Source of the DNA: Candidatus Thorarchaeota archaeon
GTDB lineage: Archaea; Asgardarchaeota; Thorarchaeia; Thorarchaeales; Thorarchaeaceae
Assembly (NCBI GenBank): GCA_029855925.1
Contig: JAGSHP010000386.1
Span: 1 to 5,826 of the forward strand
Length of the DNA: 5,826 nt
Direction: 5' to 3'
Positions 1 to 5,176 of this stretch are shown one piece after another. The position numbers and the translations under genes are program-made. How positions within the stretch are numbered: the first letter of the stretch is position 1; every line of letters starts with the position of its first letter. The notes under the pieces are model-generated. The model saw nothing but the letters and a program-made list of their open reading frames with translations, made no database searches and had not been told where the DNA came from.

Positions 1-1563
1 CGTACATACCGTGCGCACCAAATCCCTTGTGACACAATTGTACTTGACATTGCCTACATGGAAGAGTATCGGATATTCACATGGGACCCAAAGGTTTTCC
101 CAAATCCACAAGAGTTCACACAGGCCCTGGCTGAGTTGGACTTCAGAACCATGGCCATAATTGATCCGGGTGTCAAGCTCGAAGAGGGTTATGGCATTTA
201 TGATGATGGTCTGGAAAAAGACGTGTTTCTGCGGCAAGATGATGGCTCGTTATATGTAGGTCTGGTCTGGCCTGGCGAAACAGTATTTCCCGACTTCTCA
301 CGCCCGGAGGTGCGCGACTGGTTTGCATCGAAGTACATGTTCCTCAGATCGTCGGGCCTGAGCAACAGTAGTTGGCTTGACATGAATGAACCCTCAAACT
401 GCATCTATGAGGGCCTAGTGGAAGAATATTCCATGAAACGTGTGGTCGATTGCAATGGTGACCCTTGGGAGGAACGTCTTCGTAACGTATATGGCTTGGG
501 CATGTGCGAGGCCGCATTCAATGGCATTCGTGCCGCACATCCCGGGAAGCGACCATTCATTCTCACAAGATCGGGTTTCGCAGGATACCAACGATATGCA
601 GCCACATGGACTGGCGATAACAAGTCCACTTGGGAATATTTGCGTCTCTCCATTCCCATGTTGCTGAACATTGGACTATCGGGAATCCCCATTTGCGGAG
701 CGGACGTTGGCGGCTTTTCGGAGGATGTGACTGGTGAGCTGCTCGTACGTTGGTATCAGGTTGGCTGCTTCTACCCATTCTTCCGGAATCACTCAAGGAT
801 GAATACGACCCGTCAAGAACCTTGGCTCTTTGGACCAGAATGCGAAGAGGCAATCCGGACCGCCGTACGCCTCCGCTATCGCCTACTGCGGTACTTCTAC
901 TCACTTGCATGGCTTGCCAGCCAAACAGGGCAGCCCATCCTGCGTCCGCTAGTCATGGAATTTACAGACGATCACGCAACATACTCACTTGATACACAGT
1001 TTCTCGTCGGTTCACATATCATGGTCGCTCCAATTCTTGAAGAGGGCGCCACTTCACGTGAGGTCTACTTTCCTGAGGGGACGTGGTACTCCTTCGAATC
1101 GGATACTATCGTCCGCGGTCGGTCCACAGTCGAGATTGATGCTGCTCTGGAAACAATCCCCATGTTCATGCGTGGCGGTGCAATCATTCCCACGGGCAAT
1201 GTAGTCCAGCATACCGGTGAAGATCAGGGTGACCTCACAGTCCTGATCTACGCCGGGGGTGACGGCGAATTCACACTCTACGAAGATGATGGCATATCTG
1301 AAGACGCTAGTCACCCCAATTTCTCAACAGTTCATTTCAGTGTGACCTCCCATGACGATAGTTTCTTGTTGATGATCGGTCGCCGAATGGGTGATTGGAC
1401 CCCTCCACAACGGTCACTTGTGCTTCATGTGTTCGGGCTGCCCTCAACCTCTAAGATTGAACTTGACGGTACAGCAATTGAGACCGTTACTAAGGATGGT
1501 GGTATCATTATCACAATGCATGACACTGGACACGAGCACAAGATTGCGATAAGTCACCACTAG
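1..1563 (+). CDS. GH31 family alpha-glucosidase, 5'-truncated by the window edge
   Basis: Glycoside hydrolase family 31 enzymes release alpha-linked glucose from the non-reducing end of oligosaccharides with retention of configuration. The reading frame is open from the first base, so the methionine codon at 58 is internal: the residues before it (IPCDTIVLDIAYM) belong to the conserved start of the GH31 barrel. 520 residues are visible; the N-terminal mutarotase-like beta domain lies outside. The catalytic nucleophile is the Asp of WLDMNEPS (codon 127, nt 379-381) and the acid/base is the Asp of WTGDN (codon 206, nt 616-618). The family stretch FFRNHS...QEPW follows near codons 261-275. The C-terminal beta-sandwich carries ILRPL, MVAPIL, GTWY, MRGGAIIP and LYEDDG. 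No signal peptide can be judged because the N-terminus is missing. The best match is the alpha-glucosidase (MalA / eukaryotic GANAB-like) branch; alpha-xylosidase is less likely. No other sugar gene lies in the window, so the natural substrate is unknown. Confidence 0.95.
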   Translation, partial: RTYRAHQIPCDTIVLDIAYMEEYRIFTWDPKVFPNPQEFTQALAELDFRTMAIIDPGVKLEEGYGIYDDGLEKDVFLRQDDGSLYVGLVWPGETVFPDFSRPEVRDWFASKYMFLRSSGLSNSSWLDMNEPSNCIYEGLVEEYSMKRVVDCNGDPWEERLRNVYGLGMCEAAFNGIRAAHPGKRPFILTRSGFAGYQRYAATWTGDNKSTWEYLRLSIPMLLNIGLSGIPICGADVGGFSEDVTGELLVRWYQVGCFYPFFRNHSRMNTTRQEPWLFGPECEEAIRTAVRLRYRLLRYFYSLAWLASQTGQPILRPLVMEFTDDHATYSLDTQFLVGSHIMVAPILEEGATSREVYFPEGTWYSFESDTIVRGRSTVEIDAALETIPMFMRGGAIIPTGNVVQHTGEDQGDLTVLIYAGGDGEFTLYEDDGISEDASHPNFSTVHFSVTSHDDSFLLMIGRRMGDWTPPQRSLVLHVFGLPSTSKIELDGTAIETVTKDGGIIITMHDTGHEHKIAISHH

Positions 1564-1586
1564 ACAAGTTTCATATTCGCTCCGCT

Positions 1587-1596
1587 ATTCTTATAT
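1587..1596 (+). promoter_or_regulatory. Probable TATA box of the tRNA-Pro gene
   Basis: An AT-rich element containing TTATAT (1591-1596) lies about 33 bp upstream of the first tRNA base. Archaeal TATA boxes centre about 26 bp before the transcription start, which would put the start near 1619, a few bases before the tRNA. The assignment is by position and composition only. Confidence 0.5.
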
Positions 1597-1663
1597 CGCC
1601 AACAGTTGACACAATCCTTGCTCATGGGTCGGTGGTCTAGCTTGGTATGACGCTTGGTTTGGG

Positions 1664-1692
1664 ACTCTGTGACAGCAGTCCCAGAGCAAGCA
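1664..1692 (+). other. tRNA-Pro intron 1, canonical site 37/38, 29 nt
   Basis: The boundary forms a textbook archaeal bulge-helix-bulge. The outer helix is the anticodon stem. The 4-bp central helix is TTTG (1658-1661) with CAAG (1687-1690), one G-U pair. The 5' bulge is GGA (1662-1664), cut after G1663, and the 3' bulge is CAT (1691-1693), cut before T1693. The inner intron helix is CTCTG (1665-1669) with CAGAG (1682-1686). Archaeal tRNA-splicing endonuclease recognises this geometry. Splicing leaves the loop TTTGGGT. Confidence 0.88.
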
Positions 1693-1714
1693 TCCAAGAG
1701 GTCGCGAGTTCAAA

Positions 1715-1744
1715 AACCGTGGGACCACCCCACAGTTGAACTAA
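1715..1744 (+). other. tRNA-Pro intron 2 in the T-loop (about position 59/60), ~30 nt
   Basis: The intron separates TTCAA(A) of the T-loop from T60. In the precursor, AGTTCAA (1707-1713) pairs with TTGAACT (1736-1742), and the intron core makes the hairpin GTGGG (1719-1723) / CCCAC (1729-1733) with a 5-nt loop. Three-nucleotide bulges AAA (1714-1716) and AAT (1743-1745) flank the helix, but that helix is longer than the canonical 4 bp and competes with the upper T-stem, so this is a relaxed bulge-helix-bulge. The run of five A residues makes the exact ends uncertain by one base. T-loop introns are known from Thermoproteales tRNAs. Confidence 0.8.
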
Positions 1745-1779
1745 TCTCGTCCGGCCCACCAACCCATTATTTTCTAGAC

Positions 1780-1795
1780 TTCGGCAATAGCCGAA
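1780..1795. repeat. Perfect inverted repeat (6-bp arms) before the HTH regulator gene
   Basis: TTCGGC at 1780-1785 and GCCGAA at 1790-1795 are exact reverse complements separated by AATA. The repeat abuts an AT-rich TATA-like element (1794-1803) and lies 82 bp before the regulator start codon. It could be an operator for autoregulation, or an RNA hairpin ending the tRNA transcript, since pyrimidine-rich sequence follows. The sequence alone does not decide. Confidence 0.55.
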
Positions 1796-1803
1796 ATTAT
1801 TAT
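1794..1803 (+). promoter_or_regulatory. Candidate TATA box for the HTH regulator gene
   Basis: AAATTATTAT is the most TATA-like stretch upstream of the regulator. Transcription would start near 1824-1828 and give a leader of about 50 nt. The right arm of the inverted repeat overlaps its 5' edge, where TFB would contact the BRE, so a protein bound to the repeat could block initiation. Inference from position only. Confidence 0.35.
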
Positions 1804-1877
1804 CTCTTCTTGATTTCACAGGTGTCTGACCAAGGCTGAAAGGTGACCATAGGCAAGCAGTATGGTTTGTGATCATA

Positions 1878-2600
1878 ATGTCGCTACAGACAACCATCCG
1901 CGAAAGGCTCGCGCGGCGAATTGCTGGGGAAATTGCTCTCTCCGACCATCCGGGTCAGACCATGCGAGTCTGGAGAGAACGATTTCGAATTCCTCAGGTT
2001 GTGCTTGCAGACCATCTAAATGTCAGTCCCAGTGTCATCAGCGACTACGAGTCGGGGCGAAGAAAGTCACCTAGCACAAGTACTATTCGACGTTTTGTGA
2101 TGGCCCTGTTAGATATTGACGAACAGGAGGGTGGTCAAGTCATTTCTGCTTTTGTGCGTCTAATGGACGTGAATCTTGTCGACATGAACATTGTATTGTC
2201 GATGGGTGAGTTCACTGCGCCTATGACCGCTGGCGAGTTCTGTGAAAGGCTCGGATGTGAGATTCTGGCCGGACATGAATACCTGGATCGCGAGGTGTAT
2301 GGGTATTCCTTAGTAGACATCGAATCCGCAGTGAAGGAACTGGGCAGTGATGGTTTTCTCAAACTCTTTGGAGCCACAACTGAGTGGTGTCTACTATTCA
2401 CTGGAGTCGCCACTGGTAGAGCCCCCATGATTGCTATACGGTCACAAGAGTTCAAACCACCCCTGATTATTCTTCATGGCACAGAGCATGTGGACCATCT
2501 GGCTTTAGATCTATCAATGCAAATGCGGATTCCTCTTGGTCTAATCAAGACGGACTCAACTGATACCCTTGTGAGCCGTTTGGAGGAATTGGTCTCTTAA
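1878..2600 (+). CDS. Archaeal HTH (XRE-like) transcriptional regulator, COG1709-like
   Basis: A 240-residue predicted DNA-binding regulator. The helix-turn-helix spans about residues 28-65, including the near-signature VSPSVISDYESGRRKSPS recognition segment, followed by a conserved helical stretch (IRRFVMALLDIDE). The C-terminal part (about 85-240) is a separate alpha/beta region with GRAPMIAIRS, PPLIILHG and RIPLGLIKTDS, probably an effector or dimerisation domain whose ligand I do not know. The match to the archaeal family COG1709 is from memory of its pattern. I chose ATG 1878 because GTGATC (1869-1874), which resembles the anti-16S sequence, lies just before it; GTG 1869 in the same frame is an alternative adding three residues. 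The gene converges on pyrB and shares its stop region. Whether it controls itself, pyrB or the tRNA region is not shown. Confidence 0.85.
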   Translation: MSLQTTIRERLARRIAGEIALSDHPGQTMRVWRERFRIPQVVLADHLNVSPSVISDYESGRRKSPSTSTIRRFVMALLDIDEQEGGQVISAFVRLMDVNLVDMNIVLSMGEFTAPMTAGEFCERLGCEILAGHEYLDREVYGYSLVDIESAVKELGSDGFLKLFGATTEWCLLFTGVATGRAPMIAIRSQEFKPPLIILHGTEHVDHLALDLSMQMRIPLGLIKTDSTDTLVSRLEELVS

Positions 2601-3511
2601 TTCAGAATCAAATCAAGGATTGCCATCCTAGTGACCACTCCAGCCTCTACCTGATCGAAGTAACGTGCTTGAGGTAGAGAGTCTATTTCGGGGTCCAGTT
2701 CATCCACTCTCGGTAATGGGTGTAGAATGATTGCATCATCAGGCATCTGCTCAACATCTTCTCTCTTGAGTCGAAAACGCCCCCTCACAGCATCATATTC
2801 TCTAATGTCCGGGAATCTCTCCTTTTGGATTCTCGTCATGTAGACAACATCCGCCTCATTGATGGCATCGTCTATATTGTCAACCTCTACGACCGTGAGG
2901 CCCGCCTCTTTCATGACCTGGATAATTGAGGGTTTCATTTGCAATTGCTCGGGGGCTGCAAGCGTGATCTTAACATCATACTCTATAAGAGCCATTGCAA
3001 GTGAATGGACCGTTCGACCGTACTTGAGGTCACCACAGAGAGAAATATTCAGCCCATCAATAGTCCCCTTCATCTTCTGAATAGAATACAGGTCAAGAAG
3101 TGCCTGTGTTGGATGCTCCTCAGCCCCACTACCTGCGTTTATGACGGGGCGATTCGAAAACTCCGCGGCCACTCGAGCCGAACCATCAAGTGGGTGACGC
3201 ATTACAATCACATCTGCATATCGCTCTACTGTACGAATCGTATCAGCAAGAGTTTCGCCCTTCCCCCCAGCGCTTGAGACCCCCACATCAGCAAATCCGA
3301 GAACGCTCCCACCAAGTCGAAGCATGGCACTCTCGAATGACAATCGCGTTCGAGTTGAGGGCTCGAAAAACAGGCACGCCATGATTCTTCCGTTGAGCAG
3401 TTTACTTCTGGTTACTGCGATCTCTTCCATCTCTGCGGCTCGCTGAAGAATTAGGTCGATCTCGTCACGTGTCAAATCATGAATACTAATCAGGTTGTGA
3501 AGGGCACCCAT
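2597..3511 (-). CDS. pyrB: Aspartate carbamoyltransferase catalytic subunit
   Basis: Catalyses carbamoyl phosphate + L-aspartate to N-carbamoyl-L-aspartate, the committed step of de novo pyrimidine synthesis, in the cytoplasm; the family works as a trimer. At 304 residues it is full length. Carbamoyl phosphate-binding FEPSTRTR is at 49-56; the loop residues Ser80 and Lys84 are in SSAGGKGET, at the same numbers as in the E. coli enzyme; Arg105 is in MRHP; HPTQ is at 133-136; Arg166 is in YGRTVHS; Arg227 is in TRIQ; HPLPR is at 264-268. This set distinguishes it from ornithine carbamoyltransferase. No pyrI (regulatory subunit) gene follows, because the next gene is the convergent HTH regulator, so any allosteric subunit must lie elsewhere or be absent. 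The dCMP deaminase gene lies 57 bp upstream on the same strand. The ATG start has no clear Shine-Dalgarno sequence but a TATA box at leaderless distance. Confidence 0.97.
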   Translation of the reverse strand: MGALHNLISIHDLTRDEIDLILQRAAEMEEIAVTRSKLLNGRIMACLFFEPSTRTRLSFESAMLRLGGSVLGFADVGVSSAGGKGETLADTIRTVERYADVIVMRHPLDGSARVAAEFSNRPVINAGSGAEEHPTQALLDLYSIQKMKGTIDGLNISLCGDLKYGRTVHSLAMALIEYDVKITLAAPEQLQMKPSIIQVMKEAGLTVVEVDNIDDAINEADVVYMTRIQKERFPDIREYDAVRGRFRLKREDVEQMPDDAIILHPLPRVDELDPEIDSLPQARYFDQVEAGVVTRMAILDLILN

Positions 3512-3530
3512 CCATGCACACTCTTTTCGG

Positions 3531-3540
3531 TTTGATATAG
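3531..3540 (-). promoter_or_regulatory. Probable pyrB TATA box placed for a leaderless mRNA
   Basis: Read on the minus strand, the element is CTATATCAAA. Its centre is about 25 bp from the pyrB ATG (3509-3511), so transcription would begin at or next to the start codon. The bases just before the ATG lack a purine-rich ribosome site, which agrees with a leaderless transcript. pyrB may therefore be transcribed separately from the upstream deaminase gene. Confidence 0.5.
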
Positions 3541-3568
3541 TGAATCCATAGCCTGTTTTAATCTTTTG

Positions 3569-4060
3569 TCACGTTATCTTCTCCATTTCTGTTCCATTAC
3601 GTCCATAGCGCCTTGGGATGTCCACTCTCTTGAACTTGAGACCAGCCTCTTCTGCAATCTCAGCTGCAAGAGCATCCTCGTACTCCTCAATATAGATGAT
3701 TTCTGTTATTCCAGCATTGATTAGCATCTTAGTACAGATACTACATGGCCGTGTCGTGCAATAGAGCTTGGCCCCCTTGATACTCACCCCATGATAGGCT
3801 GCTTGGATAATCGCATTCTGCTCGGCATGCAGTCCTCGACACAGTTCATGTCGCTCTCCGGACTTTATGCCCAGTTTCTCTCTCAGGCACCCAACTTCAC
3901 TACAATGTGGTAATCCTTTGGGTGCTCCATTGTAGCCAGTTGAAAGGATCTGTGAGTCCTTTACAAGTAGAGCCCCTACCTGGTTTCTAAGGCAAGTGCT
4001 ACGAGATGACACTAGATCTGCTATTTCCAAAAAATACACATCTTTGCTCTTTCGCGGCAA
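3569..4060 (-). CDS. dCMP deaminase (ComEB-type cytidine/deoxycytidylate deaminase)
   Basis: Zinc enzyme that converts dCMP to dUMP, the substrate of thymidylate synthase. 163 residues, normal for the family. The active-site motif HAE (His78, Glu80, in HAEQNA) and PCSIC (Cys106, Cys109) provide the zinc ligands and the proton shuttle. The nucleotide-binding GYNGAPKG is at 42-49. Extra Cys53, Cys58, His71 and Cys74 between them may bind a second, structural zinc, as in some dCMP deaminases. The start is TTG at 4060: an in-frame TAG two codons upstream blocks extension, no suitable ATG exists before the conserved core, and AGGAG (4072-4076) is placed as a ribosome site about 11 nt away. It precedes pyrB, linking de novo UMP synthesis with the dTTP branch. 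A related ComE or riboflavin-type deaminase is less likely given GYNG and HAEQNA. Confidence 0.9.
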   Translation of the reverse strand: MPRKSKDVYFLEIADLVSSRSTCLRNQVGALLVKDSQILSTGYNGAPKGLPHCSEVGCLREKLGIKSGERHELCRGLHAEQNAIIQAAYHGVSIKGAKLYCTTRPCSICTKMLINAGITEIIYIEEYEDALAAEIAEEAGLKFKRVDIPRRYGRNGTEMEKIT

Positions 4061-4097
4061 GTCCTATCGTTCTCCTGTGAAATGACGCCAGCGCTAT

Positions 4098-4105
4098 TAC
4101 TTATA
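4098..4105 (-). promoter_or_regulatory. Probable TATA box of the dCMP deaminase gene
   Basis: On the minus strand this reads TATAAGTA, a good archaeal TATA sequence about 40 bp before the TTG start. Transcription would begin near 4075-4078, giving a very short leader that holds the AGGAG site. The direct repeat and mobile-like element begin only 8 bp further upstream, so the BRE is kept but everything beyond it was replaced. Confidence 0.55.
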
Positions 4106-4113
4106 GAGATTCT

Positions 4114-4122
4114 CACGAAATA
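4114..4122. repeat. Left 9-bp direct repeat (putative target-site duplication)
   Basis: CACGAAATA, repeated exactly at 4254-4262. The two copies directly flank the inverted-repeat element, as expected of a target duplication made by a transposase. Confidence 0.65.
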
Positions 4123-4253
4123 GACCCTGTGTGAAAAGTCTAAGAGATTAATCCATTTAGTCCAACAAACTAAAAGCAATGACCGAACTAAATCGCTACA
4201 TCAGGAAAATGTGATCAGTATTTGCAGTCCCAATTGACTTTTCACACAGAGCC
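4123..4253. mobile_element. 131-bp MITE-like element with terminal inverted repeats
   Basis: The left end GACCCTGTGTGAAAAGTC (4123-4140) and the reverse complement of the right end (4236-4253) agree at 16 of 18 positions, including a perfect 14-bp block (4127-4140 with 4236-4249). Perfect 9-bp direct repeats flank it. The interior of about 95 bp is AT-rich and has no convincing ORF, so the element would be non-autonomous and moved by a transposase encoded elsewhere. It lies between the divergent dCMP deaminase and srp19 genes. If transcribed, the ends would form a long-range stem. An alternative is a structured non-coding RNA or regulatory stem, but the paired direct repeats favour transposition. 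The parent IS family is not identified. Confidence 0.72.
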
Positions 4254-4262
4254 CACGAAATA
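4254..4262. repeat. Right 9-bp direct repeat (putative target-site duplication)
   Basis: Exact copy of the left repeat at 4114-4122. Removing one copy and the 131-bp element joins the deaminase promoter directly to the srp19 upstream region and gives a plausible uninterrupted divergent intergenic region of about 141 bp. Confidence 0.65.
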
Positions 4263-4341
4263 AGACCACAGATAACAAAGGTAAAAAGATGTAGTATCTC
4301 TCAAATCACTGAATGCCGACTATTCTGAGGTATATGTCATC

Positions 4342-4710
4342 ATGAAACCTCAAAAAGACAAGGTCATCGTATGGCCCGCCTATCTTGACTCTACTCTGAC
4401 CCGTTCAAAGGGTCGACGAATTCCTGTAAATCTCGCCGCACCGGGCGTGACAATTGATATTCTAAAACAGGCTGCAGACTCAGTCGGGCTGGAGGCATCA
4501 GTTGAACCAGACAAGCTCTACCCCCGTGATTGGACACGCAATCCCGGATATTTGATTCTTGACAACTCTGCACATCATAAGAAGAAACGACTACTACTGA
4601 TGCTCGCTAAGGGCGCGCGCAGAATAGTTGCCCAGCGACAGGCGGCACGTATGGCGGCAGAGAAGAGGAAGGGCAAGAAGAAGAAGAAAAAGTCTGGTCA
4701 TAGGAAGTAG
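4342..4710 (+). CDS. srp19: Signal recognition particle 19 kDa protein, SRP19
   Basis: SRP19 binds helices 6 and 8 of the 7S SRP RNA and prepares it for SRP54 loading, for co-translational targeting of membrane and secreted proteins. The 122 residues show the family core: VIVWPAYLDSTLTRSKGRRIP (8-28), the helix starting IDILKQAADSVGL (38-50), the KLYPRDW segment (58-64), a strand GYLILD (69-74), then a basic helix KKKRLLLMLAKGARRI. The C-terminal tail (about 100-122) is very Lys/Arg rich, including six consecutive lysines, and makes the protein longer than minimal archaeal homologues; it probably adds RNA contacts. ATG 4342 is preceded by GAGGT (4327-4331), spacing 10 nt. gar1 starts 7 bp after the stop, so the two are very likely co-transcribed. 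No strong TATA box is evident; the AT-rich 4281-4289 is the best weak candidate. Confidence 0.93.
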   Translation: MKPQKDKVIVWPAYLDSTLTRSKGRRIPVNLAAPGVTIDILKQAADSVGLEASVEPDKLYPRDWTRNPGYLILDNSAHHKKKRLLLMLAKGARRIVAQRQAARMAAEKRKGKKKKKKSGHRK

Positions 4711-4717
4711 AAGAACA

Positions 4718-5023
4718 TTGAGGCGCCTAGGCACACTTCTTCATATTACCACTCGTGGATCACTCATAGTGCGAACCGACAAGACTCCACCTCTGGGTGG
4801 TATAGTCTTGGACCGACATGCACACGCAATTGGCAAGATTGTTGATGTCTTTGGTCCTGTAAAGGCGCCTTACGTTGCAATTCGCCCCTTCAAGAGCAAG
4901 TCCGGTGCATCCGTAGCTGGCAAGTTTCAGGTTGGGGATGTTTCACAGATCACGCCTGACTCCATCCTCTATGTGAGTGACCGCCCCGATAAACATGAAA
5001 AGGCGCGAAAGAGGCGCAGATGA
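4718..5023 (+). CDS. gar1: H/ACA ribonucleoprotein subunit Gar1
   Basis: Gar1 binds the Cbf5 pseudouridine synthase in H/ACA RNPs and helps substrate loading and release during rRNA pseudouridylation. The protein is 101 residues: RRLGTLLHITTRGSLIVRT (2-20) and IGKIVDVFGPVKAPYVAIRP (38-57) are the conserved beta-barrel motifs, especially DVFGPVKxPYVAI. The C-terminus ends in a basic tail (KHEKARKRRR). I chose TTG 4718: the RLG motif follows at once as in archaeal homologues, and AGGAAG (4702-4707) within the end of srp19 can serve as ribosome site. The longer frame opening at 4628 would only encode Arg-rich sequence out of frame over the Lys-rich srp19 tail and is not credible. In many archaea gar1 is followed by tfb; here it is not. 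Confidence 0.93.
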   Translation: MRRLGTLLHITTRGSLIVRTDKTPPLGGIVLDRHAHAIGKIVDVFGPVKAPYVAIRPFKSKSGASVAGKFQVGDVSQITPDSILYVSDRPDKHEKARKRRR

Positions 5024-5060
5024 GTTTGCTCCATTTTACTACCAACCGTTGATTGTTCAA

Positions 5061-5072
5061 TAATGTACATTA
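5061..5072. repeat. 12-bp perfect palindrome TAATGTACATTA
   Basis: A perfect palindrome in the 129-153 bp gap between gar1 and the RPC34-like gene, followed by CGTACG and a T-rich stretch (5079-5085). It could be a dimeric repressor site or part of the gar1 transcription end. It is 41 bp upstream of the next TATA box. Function unknown. Confidence 0.4.
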
Positions 5073-5112
5073 CCGTACGTTTTATTACTCCATTGTGCAT
5101 GTAGCTTCCGAA

Positions 5113-5122
5113 TATTAAATAT
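5113..5122 (+). promoter_or_regulatory. Probable TATA box of the RPC34-like gene
   Basis: TATTAAATAT is a strong AT-rich TATA-like element in a GC-richer setting. Its centre is about 60 bp before the ATG at 5177, so transcription would start near 5143 and leave a leader of about 30 nt containing AAGGT (5165-5169). This suggests that the gene is transcribed apart from srp19-gar1. Confidence 0.55.
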
Positions 5123-5176
5123 GGGGCCGCGTAATCTGTCTGGTCTTGTCGTGTGTCTCTCATTAAGGTCATTGAA

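Larger units (their letters stand above)
1626..1761 (+). tRNA. tRNA-Pro(UGG) with two introns (37/38 and T-loop), CCA encoded
   Basis: Folded by hand. The acceptor stem GGGTCGG (1626-1632) pairs with CCGGCCC (1751-1757), with one G-U pair; A73 is 1758 and CCA is encoded at 1759-1761. The D-arm is 1635-1651 with GG at 1644-1645. The anticodon stem CTTGG (1653-1657) pairs perfectly with CCAAG (1694-1698). The anticodon TGG (1660-1662) reads proline CCN codons, at least CCA. The variable loop is 1699-1703. The T-stem GCGAG (1704-1708) pairs with CTCGT (1746-1750), with one G-U pair. This fold needs removal of 1664-1692 and of about 30 nt near 1715-1744. The mature RNA would be exons 1626-1663, 1693-1714 and 1745-1758 (74 nt) plus CCA, with a normal T-loop TTCAAAT. 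Reading straight through the T-loop gives no T-stem, so a scanner that ignores non-canonical introns could miss it or call it a pseudogene. Confidence 0.9.

Noticed and set aside
58..1563. ATG 58 as the start of the GH31 gene
   Set aside because: The frame is open to base 1, and the upstream residues (IPCDTIVLDIAY) are conserved barrel sequence, so the gene begins outside the window.
1631..1729. An alternative tRNA acceptor stem GGTGGTC / GACCACC that would give a shorter tRNA ending near 1730
   Set aside because: It yields no T-stem and no proper D-arm. The CCGGCCC-A-CCA at 1751-1761 with a second intron satisfies every stem.
1862..2074. A 70-residue frame overlapping the regulator start
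   Set aside because: It lies out of frame within the clearly conserved HTH coding region and encodes nothing recognisable.
4141..4235. Box C/D or H/ACA guide RNA inside the intergenic element
   Set aside because: No convincing paired C (RTGATGA) and D (CTGA) boxes or ACA-hairpin arrangement could be found by eye.
4628..4717. A 30-residue Arg-rich N-terminal extension of Gar1 overlapping srp19
   Set aside because: It is only the Lys-rich srp19 tail read in another frame; archaeal Gar1 begins at the RLG motif.
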